A stretch of 64,000 nucleotides of DNA from Atrina japonica (GCA_030159075.1 BROG01000046.1:1513001-1577000); one strand, 5' to 3'. Shown: positions 36,301-46,711, counted from the first letter of the stretch. The notes: generated by a model from the sequence alone, not told the origin. Program-made: numbers and translations.

Positions 36301-39300
36301 TTTGAAAATAAAACCACTTTTGAGAGACAGACCACATTTCAGTGGCAGGAGTGGTCTTCCAAGACAGGTTTCACTGTATATGACATTAAAACATTTCAAA
36401 AATGTCACTTTCGTATTTTGGATCAACTTCACAAAATCATAATAAAACAGAGCAGGACAACTGTTTATTATTTTTGTGTTTACAAATATAGGTGATGTGG
36501 CACCAATTCAACTAATAAATGCAAGAGTAATAGTCTTGAAAGACCCACATTCAAGATCAATTTTGACCACCTGTCTTGAAAGACCACATTTCAGTGGCAG
36601 GAGTGGTCTTCAAAGACAGGTTTCACTGTATATGAGTTGTTTATTGGTTAATACATAATGCAAAAGTAAACCATTGATAAAATAGACCAACCATTGATAA
36701 AAGACCTACCAGACTATACTCCTACAAAGTCTCAAGAGTCAAGACTTATCCTAGCAAAATTGATAAGAATGAAAAAAATTAATTTTGTCAGTGGACCTCT
36801 GGATGGGCCAGAATAAAGTGTAAAAATAAAGAATCTATTGGATTCAGAAAAGTCAAGAAAAAGATCCCCAAAATGGTCCAAAGTTCTGAGTAAAATTTCT
36901 TACACCACAAATGCATCTTATGCACCCAAATTCTCATCTAACACACACCATCATCTCATGTCAGAGTATGACTTCTTTATTGTAGATAATTGTTACTTTA
37001 ATTTCAGACACCATCTAAGGAAAGTTTTATGGAGACATTTGACCAACTTCTATCATTACTTTCTAAGAAAGATTGTCACATCCTCAGTGAAAGTACATTG
37101 ATGATGCAATTAATGGACAGGTGTATTAACGAGAAATCTATTTTGTCCAAGTCAGCAGTACAACAACTTGTACAGAAACAGCTGGTTCCCACAGGGTGAG
37201 AAGTTTCTTAGTTTGTTTATACATGATATAAGCGTTATTTCATCATGCTAAATGAGGGTATACCTATAATTGTTTGTAGGATTTGCTTGCTAGCTTTTGC
37301 TATATTTAACGAGTAACGTGACTACATATAAAGCTCTTGCCACTTGTCACAGTGAGGCAGGGAGAGATGTCTAGTGTGTACGTGTTTGTGACCTTCTTGA
37401 GTTATTTATATTTTCGATGGCTTTTGAAGTACTGCTACACTTGTACAGTTTGACAAAGATATCAAACTGCACATCCTAAACCATTTACTGTCCATCTAAG
37501 CATAGAACTGTGTAGATTAGAGATGAAAACTCACCTCTGAAAATCTGGCATGATCAAGGATCAAACCAGGGAGCTTCATTTTGACAATTCGATCACAAGT
37601 ACCTGTATGTCTGGATACCTGTATACCTGGATACCTTTACACTGACAGTTTACCTGTACTCTGCTGGATATTTTTTTAAGTTATGGACAGTTATTTATTG
37701 TAGGATGACAACTATATCTGATAACTTTCACTCAAGTTCATAGATTGACATCTAATAGCTCATATAGATATTGACAGATATAGGCCTAGGTCTGAGGCCA
37801 CCAACTTCAGTAAATTCGGAAGGTCAACACTTTTATTTTATTATTTTGACTATATACAGTTGAACCCTGATGTACCGAAATCAAATGTGAATACATGTTT
37901 CAAATAAACAGAGATTTCAAAATAAATGGGTTATAATGGTATTAAAGAAATTGGGGAATCCAAATCATATAAGAAATCAGGAAGTCAGTATAACAGGGTT
38001 CAATATAAGTATGTCTGACTACGGTAGTTAATTACAGAACTTTTGGATATGATGAGAAAACTTTTTCATTCATAAAAATAAAATGATTTTACCAACAAAA
38101 ATGTAAATTGTATTGAGTGTGGTGCACAACATTTAAGTATATAATCTGATAACTTTGAAGTTTTAATCATATTAGCAATGATTTTTATCCTTATTTATAA
38201 TTGTAGGCAATGAATACAGAAAGATGTCTAATTACAGTCTAAATTCTGTTTGATTTTAGCACAAACTCATAAGTCATCTTGACCTTGAGTTAGTCTTTCT
38301 TGAGTATTTATGGAATTTAGACCGATTGATGGATATATTGACTATAGATTATTTTGGGTATGATTCACAATTTGTGGACTCTTTTTGGATATATATTAAC
38401 TATAGATTATTTTAGGTTTGATTCACAATTTGTGGACTCTTTTTGGATATATATTGACTATATATTATTTTAGGTATGATTCACAATTTGTGGACTCTTT
38501 TTGGATATATATTAACTATAGATTATTTTGGTTATGATTCACAATTTGTGGACTCTTTTTGGATATATATTAACTATAGATTATTTTAGGTATGATTCAC
38601 AATTTGTAGACTCTTTTGGATATATCTTCTCATTTCAGGAGTGTATCTGGTTTGTTTGATGTTCTTATATCACATTCAGAAACAGCCCTTCTGTATCAGT
38701 CATTACACAGTATCAGAGATGTACCAGAGATTTGTTTATGTAAAGCTATTCAGTACTTCATTGGGTAAGTGGTAGTGATAGAACAGCAGTTGATTGTCAT
38801 TGGTTCACCATTTTAGTTGCCGATTTACATAAGTCTATAATTGATTAATGGGACTAATTCATGTACCACATGATGCCTGATAACGTTTGTGCGAGACTAT
38901 TGTTTCTATTAGTGATGTAATGACGCTAGAAGATGATATCCCGCGCTAACGTCATTTCAGCAGGAATATTACGTAGAGTTACGTTCCATCACCGTTGGAG
39001 ATACTAGTGCCACACAAACATTATCGGTTATCACATGATACATGAATTAGTTCCATTGCTCTTATTGGATTTTTCATGCTACTTTTGGAGTGCAAATAAG
39101 AATTTACATTCTACCATGTTTAATACAAATGGCTGGTGGAATTCTGTATAAAAATGTAAAATGAATGATTTGTTTGTCTTATTTGTACTGGGTGTCCCAT
39201 ACAATAATGATACTTGATGTTTAGGTAGTAAAGAATTGGCACTACAACAACACTGCCTAATTTATGGAAATACATATCATTTTGTTGTCCAATGTAACAT

Positions 39301-42300
39301 GACTGTAAGCTAGAAGGGTCTACTCTATATATATGTAACATTTTTTTTAGATGTGATGATTCCAAGTTAGAGAAAGTCGCTGCCTCTTTGGAATTGAAAG
39401 TGAAGGCAGATGATGAAGAGCACAGTGAACCACCACTATCGACACACAAACAAATATTTATGTATCCTTTTTGTAAAACTATTAGGTCTTGAGCTAAAGG
39501 TTGATTATTGGCCTATTGTGATAAGCTGTTGTTTGTTATCATGTGCTGTTAACTTTTAGACATTTTCAACTTTTTCTTAAGATTAAGTGGGCCAATTTTA
39601 CCTACATTATAATTTTTATTTATTCATGGTTTTGGAGACAAGGACATTTTTGCAACAACTCATTCAATTTACTGTTTTTATCCAAATATTATTCATTTTT
39701 GAAATTTCTTAACTTTACAAAGAAACAGAATACTGCAGAAGTCTTTCAATGATGTATTTCTGCTGGAAAGTTTGCAAAGTCTGACATTCAAAAATGTTTT
39801 GGTATGTCCCTCTGTTTAATTTTAACTTGGGTAATGCATCTGTGTATGTTTTTGAATATCAAGATGAAAATGTGGACATGTCTCTGTAATTGTGTTTTTA
39901 AAAGCCATTCATCTTTATCCTTGCTTGTTTTCAAACTGGATACTGTATATTTAAATATCAATATAAGCTTCCTTGTGAGCCATGCTTGATTTTTTTCTGC
40001 TACACTTGCCTCAGTCAGCTTTGTTTGTTTGAATTGCATTTTATGCCACACTTGATAAACATTCAGTTATATGGTGGTGGCCAGTATTTAATTGTGGTGG
40101 AGAGAACCCAGTTACAATGTACCTGGGAAAAGACCATACACCTTCCTCAAGTAAACTGGCAAACTTTCTCAAAAAGTGGCTGAAACTATTAACCTGTTAA
40201 TAGTTTATGAAACTAGTAATTGGTTAATAGTTGTTTTTCAGAGAATGTTGAAAAAAAAGTATATGTATTCATTTATAATTTCATAAAGAAAACACACACT
40301 GAGGTATAACAGGACAAATTATTCAGTTTCCTTTCAGACACTTATAAAATCTCTTTTATAACAAATTTGATAATTATTATAGCAGACATAACTTGCTAAT
40401 TTGATATGGTAATTTATGTTGATTTCTTAATAAAGTAGCATATTAGTTCTTTAATGAATGAACGCTTGTCCCTAACGCATGCCATGAATATTTATTTCTC
40501 ACCAAAACTGCATCCATATTGACAATAAATGCACCCTTACAACCGTTCATTCATAATATTTACATATTATAGTTTTCATATTGAAAAACAAAATAACAAG
40601 AATTGAAGATCCCACTTAAAACATAAGAGGTCTCATCTTGATGTTCGGAGAGCTAATAACATACCCCCGGCATGTGCCTTAGTCATTGTCAGTGTCATGG
40701 TTGTTGTTGGCATCTGTAGACAAAACTTTCAACTTGCCTACCATATGTCTTTTAAATTGCAAAAGACAGGGCACATATAGATTCCTTATGACCAGAGCTT
40801 TCATCTAGTACCTTGACATTTGCTATAGTAACCTTGAAATTGACCTACTTTTAAAAAATTAACCTTGGCTATATTTTTTAAGCCATGAGGGATAGGGCTT
40901 TGATTTTCTTATGACCAGAAGTTTCATTTGATACCTTGACCTTTGACCTAGTGACCATGAACTTTGACATACTTTTCAGAAACCTTAATCTTGGCTATAG
41001 CTTATAAACTATGAGGGATAGGGCTTTATTATTTCACATATAGATATCTTATGACCATAGCTTTTATTTGCTACCTTGACTTTTGATATATTAACCTTTG
41101 ACTTTGACCTACTTTTCAAAATTTAAACCTCAGCTATAGCTTTTAAACCATGATGGATAGGGCATTGATATTTCATATTTAGAATTCTTATGACCAGCTT
41201 TTTCATTTGGTAACTTGATTTTTTACCTAGTGCCCTTGACCTTGGACTTTGACCTACTTTCCAAAATTCTTTACCTGAGCTGAAGGAATAAAAATATTTA
41301 CTGGTCCTTTGATCTCATATACCCATTTTGAAAATTTACACCCATTTCGGCAAGCCTTGTTGTCTTCTGACAACTCGTGTTCTGAATGATATATCTTGGT
41401 GTGAGGCCATTTTATGAATGAGAATTTGTCAGTGTGTGACATCATATGAAGATCTTTGTTAATAGCTGATATAAATTCTGTATAAGATTAACACTGAGTC
41501 TATGGGAGACTGCTGTGGGAAATGTAAATATAAACTTACTGTCTTTGATTTTCCAGATATTACTAGAGTACTTGAGTTATTTACTAGGGGGCAGTCAGAC
41601 AGAGCAGGATCTACAGCAGCAGCCTGTATCCATGTTACAGGTAACCAACTTGCATCTATATTTATAGTTTCCTACAAGTGAAATCTGTGATGGGGCACTG
41701 TAGGTTTTATCTGCCTACGTCCTGTCAGTCTGTCAAGATTTTGTTACAGTTTTGGTTAAAACTTTGAAATCATATTCTCACAATCTTCTTATTAATAGGT
41801 AGGGAACATGTTCATGTATTGGTTCTTAAGCACTCTCAAAATGCTTGCTTCACAGAAAGGGCGCATGTTTTAGTACATCAGTAATCTCAGGATGTTTGTT
41901 TCACAGGTAGGGGGCATGTATTGGTACATCAGTACTCTGTACCTTCAGAATGCTTGTTTCACAGGTAGGGGACATGTATTGGTTCATCAGTACTCTCAGA
42001 ATGCTTGTTTCACAGGTAGGGGACATGTATTGGTTCATCAGTACTCTCAGAATGCTTGTTTCACAGGTAGGGGACATGTATTGGTTCATCAGTACTCTCA
42101 GAATGCTTGTTTCACAGGTAGGGGGCATGTATTGGTTCATCAGTACTCTCAGAATGCTTGTTTCACAGAAAGGGAACATGTATTGGTTCATCAGTTCTCT
42201 TAGAATGCTTGCTTCAGAGTAGGGGACATGTATTGGTACATCAGTACTCTCAGAATGCTTGTTTCACAGATAGGGGACATGTATTGGTTCATCAGTTCTC

Positions 42301-45300
42301 TTAGAATGCTTGCTTCACAGATAGGGGACATGTATTGGTACATCAGTACTCTCAGAATGTTTGTTTTACTGGCAGGGGACGTGTGTCGGTTCATCAGTAC
42401 TGTCAGTGCTTGGTAATGTATTATAGAAGAGTGGGAAAGAGTGATCCATTCATATATCCCAGTCACACCTCATCTATCACAATAGTGATCTTATATGATC
42501 ATGTAATACTGTAAATTGGGATATTTTGGCATTGCTAAAATTTGGCCACTTTGGTCATAAAATGAAGGGCTATTTTTTGGCCAGTTTAATTTTGGCCATT
42601 TATATTTTATGATTGGCTGATAGATATTTCCAACAGCATTATAAGTATGGGTACAGAAAATATTTTTCACAATGATTTCAACTGGAAAAAGGATATAAAT
42701 CATTTAGACTTCTCTGAGCAAGTATCAATGAGATATTCTGCTATCCTGCTAAGTAGATAGTATACTAAGTATGAGTCTACCGGTGATGATATGAGAATGT
42801 AAAGATATAAAGTCATGAATGTAATTGTAAAAAGATCCAGATTTTCCATCCATTGAACTTATGTAAATATTTTGGTCGGTTTAATTTTGGCCATTTTGAT
42901 AGGGTGGCCATATTGGCCAAATTAAACAATGACCAAAATATCCCAATTTACAATACAATGTTATGTTACGTTATAGTAAAATCCATCTAACCTGGTTGGG
43001 TGGAGTCTCCTGAACACTTTCTTTACATACATGAGTTTACATTTTAGGTAATTAAGCATAATAGCAGTAAAATTACACTGCCAATAGTGATTGTTCCTAT
43101 CTGCGCCATACCTACGAGAATTCATTGGGGCATAAACCGTTTTTCTTGTGAGGCTTGTCATAGCCAAAAAGTAAGTTGAATCATCTGTATGACAATCAAA
43201 AGCTTACTCCACCCTGCAATATATGTTAATTGGACAAAATATTTTACTAGGTCAAAGGATCATATTGACTCACAGTATTTATGCATTGTGTGTCATCTTC
43301 TATTGTCTGTTGTAAAGCATATACAAATTATCATATTGAAGGTTCTATGTAATGAAATTTCATGAATTCTTTTAATAACTTTTTATCATAAAATATTTCT
43401 AGGCACAGAAAAAAACATTAATAATTTGCTTTGTTTTATAAATTACATTCTTGACAGACCCTTTTTGTGTTGTTACATTTTGACATGATAATAGTAAATA
43501 GCTTCAGAGAAAATTGTGGGCTGCATCACTTCAGGTTAAGCAGTTTATCATATAAACAACCTGGCATATGGACAGGATATCATGTAGTGCCAGGTGCCAG
43601 ATTTGAAAAGCAGACACAGGAGACTGTTAACTCTTGTCATTTTTACAAGATAGAACATTTATCTGAACTAATTTCCTCACAGATGAACCAAAACAAGATA
43701 GGCTAGTACTGAATGTCGTCAGTGTAAATATTATGAAACTGGAAGTGACCTTGACCTACTTTCATGTGAAGTCATGTGATCTCAGTATAATTTATTCTGA
43801 CAAAACTGAATGGTATTGAACAACTCAGAAAAGATCTATTGAGACACAAGATAGTTATTTTTTTGGAGGGGGGTGTGTGAAAAAGAGATGTAGCCTCTAT
43901 GATGCTTCTTGATTTTTTACCCTGTAAATCACCTTTAAATCGTGAGAGATAATCTTTCGCAGAAATTCACAAATGATCATGTTGATAAATTATATTATCT
44001 CATGAATGATATATGTGTAGCAGGCAATGGACAATGTGTGTCCAAACTGGGAATCAAACCTAGGACCTTCCGAACACTAGTAGGATGTTCTTACCAACTG
44101 AGCTATCTGGGCTGATACCCTCTGCACCATTCTTCCACCCATAACAAATTTTCTGACCCCAGAAATATGCAGTACTCTTAACACACACCATTGTGGGTTA
44201 TTTAGTTGGGTGCCAAATGTAGTAGGCAGGGAAAAATGTGCATCCAGACCAGGAATCCCCTCCAAACACTAGCAGGATGCTCCTACCAACTGAACCATCT
44301 GGGCTGATACCCTCTGCACCATTACATTTGTATTATAGTTTGTGTTTATAAAGCTGTGTTCTGGTATATGATCATTTTACTATGTTGCTATCAATGTGTT
44401 TCTGATCACATGTCATGTAATAAAAGCACTGCGATCAATAATCTTTGTGTAACATCTTGAAAATGGCAGAATATGCATATCTTAAATTTGACAATCATAC
44501 TGGAGAGATGTGTACTTCTGCTCAAATATTTATGCCGCATCAGACTAACAGAATTAAAGTATTTTGCAGCTTATCAGTTGTGAATTTATGAGTTCCCAAC
44601 TGTGTCCGAAAAATTGAAAAGTGAAATAAAGTCATCGTGAAATATTAACGATTTATTGTAATAGCTTCTGTGTTATATATCCCAAAAGTTTTTACATTTT
44701 AATAAACTATATTTTAATATGTGTAAATTTTGAGTAATTAAATATTGTAAATCATTTAAATTTGGATGTTTCTTTGTGGTATATTTGTTTAGGTTGTTAC
44801 CTGGATATGTCTGCTTATTGATGCACATGTGACTCAATTAATTATCTCACCTGATTCAAGACTTGTTTTGGTCAGTCTTCACAAGATTGTTGAATCTCAG
44901 GTAAGTGTATAATGTATTCATAAATCAAGAAATATTGTTATATATCTACTTATAACCAACTTTATGTGAATTGCCTCAAATTTTAAACAGTGCTATGGAG
45001 TTGTACATGCATTTGTCTACAATATTTAGTGTGAGCGAATAGGAACTTTACACCTGCAAAATTAGTCATTTTCAAGTAAATATCGCCACTATTAATATTA
45101 CAGAGTATGAAACATTTGATTTTGAATGTGGTTTTATGCCACACTCAATGAGTATTCTGTTATATGGTGGCAGCGAGTTTTTAATGGTGGAGGAAAGAAC
45201 CTGGTTACAGTATACATGGATAGACCACTGGCCTTCCGCAAGTAAACTGGCAAAATTTCTCAAACAATCAGCTTAGGTTCCAGCAGGGCTTGAATCTGAG

Positions 45301-46672
45301 CTGACCAGAAGTGAGAGACTTCATGGTTCAAAGTGCGATGCTCTAACCACTCAGCTGTGGAGGCCCCATGAAACAGTTTAACAACAGATCAGAAATATAT
45401 ATGATCAATGCTGTAATCTGTATCCGTGATCAGAAGCTTACTCAGAAATTATAAATAGCCTTTCCAGACTTCTTTATCTTTCATGTTAATCAAGAGTTGT
45501 CTTTATAACTATGATATATTAGTTGATTTCACAATCTTTGCTTCAAATCAAAAGCTGTCTGCCAAAATATCTTAAGATAATATTGCTAGATGATATTATC
45601 TTTGTAAACAGTCTTAAACTTGCACAACAGCATGCATAAAAGAGTTTTGTTTGTTTCTTCTAGTCGCTAACATATTTGTTTAATTCATCAACCCCTGAAA
45701 AACATTAGACTCTTCTGTAAATCAATGACTTAGACCAGTCCAAATGTGTCTTTAGGGGTGAATGAGTTACTGCAGCTCACTTTGCTCCTTTAAAATGTGA
45801 CTTTGTTAAATTGACCACTATTTCTTACCTGAACTCCCAAATCAACACAATAGATAAATGAGTTTAAATGTACAAACATGGTATTGGCTTTTCTATGTAA
45901 AACTTTAAAATTGTGTATGGTAGCTGTGCTCATTTATATCTTTGTAGAGTTGTATTTTTTGACTGTCTTCCTTCCTCTGCAGAATTGTAGAAACATTCAA
46001 AGTGAATACCTGCCTCCCTTTGTGTTATTTTTAAACAGTAATAACATGGATTTGTTTTATATCACACTCAACAATATTTCATAAGGGATTTTCCTAGGCC
46101 GTTTTGGGTCTGGCTACAGGAACCATTCCCAATGCAAAAATGGCATGTATTTTTACCCAAAATATGCAAGAAATCCCAAATTGGAATTTCCAAATTAAGA
46201 ATAAAGCATTTTCAAACACTATCAAATGAGGTTTTTTCTGTTTTATTTAAAATGCTGTATATTTTCCTATTATTTTTTTTTGGATCCTGGACCCAGAAGT
46301 TAGGAGTTAGGAAAATCCTATACAATGGTGGCTAGTGTTTAACCCCTCCAACCCCTGACCATAATTGGCTGATCAAATACAGTATGAAAGACATGCTATA
46401 AAGATACTTGGGGATGAGAAGTTTAATGGAATCTTGTTACAATGTACCTTCAAAGACAATGATTTGTAAGATTCCTGATTGCTTTGAGTATTTTTATTTA
46501 CCTGCAAAGTCATCTGCCCCCATTTTATTACTCTTTACAATCTTTACAGGCTCAGTTTTACAGTGAACTAGTGACACTAGAGGCATTACTTCTGCAGCTG
46601 AAAGAGAAGTGTACAATACCACAGAAAAAAGTGGTGGGAGAATACTGTATAGAAGTACTACATGTAGCCTAA
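26217..46672 (+). CDS. NOL11: NOL11, nucleolar protein 11, complete, 15 exons
   Basis: NOL11 is a metazoan t-UTP/small-subunit processome factor needed for rDNA transcription and early pre-rRNA cleavage in the nucleolus. Exons: 26217-26348, 29934-30047, 30992-31048, 31580-31783, 33051-33195, 33664-33822, 34343-34425, 34743-34913, 37008-37195, 38639-38764, 39351-39461, 39729-39801, 41557-41640, 44793-44900, 46550-46672. All borders are GT/AG and phases match, totalling 1878 bp (625 aa plus stop; human about 719 aa). Exon 2 (QKAVNSWSFKTGQQLTSPV) and exon 3 (KQWKKED) match the N-terminal beta-propeller. Exon 14 (WICLLIDAHVTQLIISPDSR) and exon 15 (FYSELVTLEALLLQL, YCIEVLHVA) match the conserved C-terminal domain. 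The start ATG has A at -3 and G at +4. Exon 12 is short and less conserved; its acceptor was chosen because it restores phase. Introns 1, 8, 9, 12 and 13 are loaded with repeats. Confidence 0.95.
26768..27067 (+). mobile_element. SINE family A, full length, tRNA-Lys-like head
   Basis: A 300-bp element flanked by TATGTTTA (26760-26767 and 27068-27075). The head has an A box (TGGCTCAGACGG), an anticodon-region ACTCTTGAT resembling tRNA-Lys(CTT), and a B box (GAGTTCGAGTCC). The body matches the 22606 copy. The tail is AAC/AAATAAC-rich. In NOL11 intron 1, same strand as the gene. The pairing of the acceptor stem is imperfect, so this is not a tRNA gene. Confidence 0.9.
28275..29062. mobile_element. 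788-bp pogo/Tigger-like MITE with TA duplication
   Basis: Ends read inward TAGTCAAACCTCGTTAT (left) and CAGTCAAACCTCATTATC (right), flanked by TA on both sides. Motifs GTTATCTCGA and AACTTGAGATT recur inside. No transposase is visible. In NOL11 intron 1. Classification from end sequence and TA duplication is inference. Confidence 0.75.
29288..29570. mobile_element. MITE, second copy of the 19742 family
   Basis: Begins CAGGCTTTTTCTGTCAAT and ends CTATAGAAAAAAGACCC (inverted). Internal blocks match 19742-19962, with extra sequence in the middle. In NOL11 intron 1, 363 bp before exon 2. Confidence 0.65.
30066..30790. repeat. Minisatellite, about 29-bp unit, in NOL11 intron 2
   Basis: Units of 29-30 bp built on TGTGAAATATTATTGTGGTA, with a homogeneous central block of seven near-identical units containing CATCTGTGAAATGTATCTAG (about 30295-30510). 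Outer units are more diverged. It fills most of intron 2. The Tyr/His/Asn-rich minus-strand frame across it is a repeat artefact. Confidence 0.9.
32610..32940 (-). mobile_element. SINE family C, first copy
   Basis: Read on the minus strand it carries a tRNA B-box-like GGTTCGATCCCC (complement of 32874-32885). The body shares ordered blocks with 37275-37600: AAGCCCTTGCCACTTGTC, GAGGCAGGGAGAG, GCTTTTGAAGT, CACATCCTA(G/A)ACCATTTA. In NOL11 intron 4. Confidence 0.65.
33262..33450. repeat. Purine-rich (GAGA/GACA)n low-complexity tract
   Basis: GA and GACA units with short GGGAGG blocks, strongly purine on the plus strand, in NOL11 intron 5. Open frames of Arg/Glu or Ser/Leu here are artefacts. 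Confidence 0.9.
35179..35285. mobile_element. 107-bp MITE in NOL11 intron 8
   Basis: CAGGACTCAGTTGCACAATA at the left faces TATTGTGCAACTGGGTCCTG at the right (18 of 20 complementary), with arms extending further inward. Flanking A-rich sequence gives no clear target duplication. Confidence 0.8.
35390..35580. repeat. Minisatellite, about 48-bp unit, four copies
   Basis: TAAGTCTCATCTAAAAACCA and CAGTGACTTTCACTTTTGAT blocks recur four times at about 46-51 bp spacing in NOL11 intron 8. Directly followed by the tRNA-module array. Confidence 0.85.
35641..36075 (-). repeat. Tandem array of tRNA-like A-box/B-box modules, about 55-bp unit
   Basis: Read on the minus strand, each unit contains TGGTCTAATGGTAAAG (tRNA A-box/D-arm-like), then GTTCGACTAACAAG (anticodon-arm-like, CTAACAA loop), then GTTCAATTCCC (B-box/T-arm-like), and runs straight into the next A box. 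About seven to eight units occur; two are shortened (about 35830-35880). No unit has acceptor stems, so none is a full tRNA gene. It probably expanded from the head of a SINE. In NOL11 intron 8, antisense. Confidence 0.8.
36213..36376. mobile_element. MITE with ACCTGTCTTG ends, copy 1
   Basis: Ends read inward CAATGGAACCTGTCTTG (left) and CAGTGAAACCTGTCTTG (right), each near a TA. The internal block CCACATTTCAGTGGCAGGAG is shared with the second copy at 36528-36628. In NOL11 intron 8. Confidence 0.7.
36528..36628. mobile_element. MITE with ACCTGTCTTG ends, copy 2 (left end damaged)
   Basis: Right half nearly identical to the 36213 element (block CCACATTTCAGTGGCAGGAG, then AAGACAGGTTTCACTG). 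The left terminus is missing or rearranged. Confidence 0.65.
37275..37600 (-). mobile_element. SINE family C, second copy
   Basis: Collinear with 32610-32940 at about three quarters identity by eye. Includes the minus-strand B-box-like GGTTTGATCC (near 37560) and the blocks CTCTTGCCACTTGTC and GAGGCAGGGAGAG. In NOL11 intron 9. Confidence 0.65.
37857..38006. mobile_element. 150-bp MITE in NOL11 intron 9
   Basis: Left CAGTTGAACCCTGATGTACC and right end (read inward) TATTGAACCCTGTTATACTG are inverted copies next to TA dinucleotides. Short AT-rich interior. Confidence 0.65.
38325..38637. repeat. Minisatellite, about 60-bp unit, five copies, abutting exon 10
   Basis: TATGATTCACAATTTGTGGA and CTCTTTTTGGATATATATT recur five times. 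The last unit runs into the acceptor of NOL11 exon 10 at 38638, so the branch-point region is built from repeat sequence. Confidence 0.9.
38842..39060. mobile_element. Inverted-repeat MITE with ATTCATGTACCACATGAT ends
   Basis: Left AATGGGACTAATTCATGTAC and right end (read inward) AATGGAACTAATTCATGTAT are inverted copies continuing through the GATAA(C/T)GTTTGTG blocks. The interior has TACGTAGAGTTACGTTCCAT. A reverse-oriented truncated copy lies at 58465-58618. In NOL11 intron 10. Confidence 0.75.
40024..40170 (-). mobile_element. SINE family B body fragment
   Basis: Contains TTTTATGCCACACTTGATAA, TTCAGTTATATGGTGGTGGC, AACCCAGTTACAATGTACC and CAAGTAAACTGGCAAA, matching the 45117 copy. The tRNA-like head is absent. 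In NOL11 intron 12. Confidence 0.7.
40755..41275. repeat. Tandem repeat, about 121-bp unit, four copies
   Basis: Each unit has TTATGACCAG(A) with TTCATTTG, a TTGACCT-rich stretch, CTTGGCTATA and AAACCATGAGGGATAGGGC. Copies are moderately diverged. In NOL11 intron 12. One unit contains TGACCTTTGACCT (40938-40950). Confidence 0.85.
41800..42412. repeat. Minisatellite, about 54-bp unit, about 11 copies
   Basis: The unit consists of CAGAATGCTTGTTTCACAGG, TAGGGGACATGTATTGGTTC and ATCAGTACTCT. Because 54 is a multiple of 3, long repetitive frames appear on both strands; they are not genes. In NOL11 intron 13. Single diverged relatives occur at about 34190-34250 and 50575-50625. Confidence 0.9.
42509..42953. 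mobile_element. 445-bp MITE with TTGGCC-rich interior and TA duplication
   Basis: Ends read inward CTGTAAATTGGGATATTTTG (left) and TTGTAAATTGGGATATTTTG (right), flanked by TA. The sub-terminal TTTAATTTTGGCCA and TGGCCAAATT motifs repeat. A fragment of the same family is at 63450-63545. In NOL11 intron 13. Confidence 0.8.
44035..44150 (-). mobile_element. tRNA-like SINE head (family D), copy 1
   Basis: On the minus strand: CAGATAGCTCAGTTGGTAAG (A-box) and GGTCCTAGGTTTGATTCCC (B-box). tRNA-like, but the stems do not close, so it is not a tRNA gene. In NOL11 intron 13. Confidence 0.65.
44215..44335 (-). mobile_element. tRNA-like SINE head (family D), copy 2
   Basis: Same layout as 44035-44150 (CAGATGGTTCAGTTGGTAGG on the minus strand, and the shared GGGCTGATACCCTCTGCACC on the plus strand). 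The B box is more decayed. The two copies are about 180 bp apart and may be a tandem duplication. Confidence 0.6.
45117..45367 (-). mobile_element. SINE family B, near full length
   Basis: Minus strand reading: head GGCCTCCACAGCTGAGTGGT, TTAGAGCATCGC, B-box region GATTCAAGCCCTGC, body AGTTTACTTGCGGAAGGCC, AACCAGGTTCTTTCCTCCAC, 3' part GAGTGTGGCATAAAACC. The best copy for defining the family. In NOL11 intron 14. Confidence 0.85.
45680..45769. mobile_element. 90-bp MITE, reverse copy of the 3170 family
   Basis: Begins TTAATTCATCAACCCCTGAA and ends TTTAGGGGTGAATGAGTTAC. Its reverse complement aligns along its length with 3170-3260. In NOL11 intron 14. Confidence 0.7.
46084..46320. mobile_element. 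MITE, second copy of the 18635 family
   Basis: Ends AAGGGATTTTCCTA and TAGGAAAATCCTA. Shared interior blocks with 18635-18790 plus an extra segment of about 80 bp. In NOL11 intron 14, about 230 bp before the last exon. Confidence 0.7.
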
Positions 46673-46705
46673 CTCAGACATTTCAATCAGTAGTTTTATT
46701 GTAAC

Positions 46706-46711
46706 AATAAA
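46706..46711 (+). terminator. NOL11 polyadenylation signal AATAAA
   Basis: A canonical AATAAA lies 34 bp after the NOL11 stop codon at 46672. It implies a very short 3' UTR, ending about 15-30 bp further on. A T-rich stretch (46729-46737) follows as a possible downstream element. Confidence 0.6.

Noticed and set aside
41892..42416. Long repetitive open frames on both strands over the 54-bp repeats
   Set aside because: The repeat length is a multiple of three, so frames stay open by arithmetic. Units are non-coding in style and lie inside a NOL11 intron.
44035..44335. Pair of tRNA genes
   Set aside because: tRNA-like boxes only. Stems do not close, and the same pattern recurs as a repeat.
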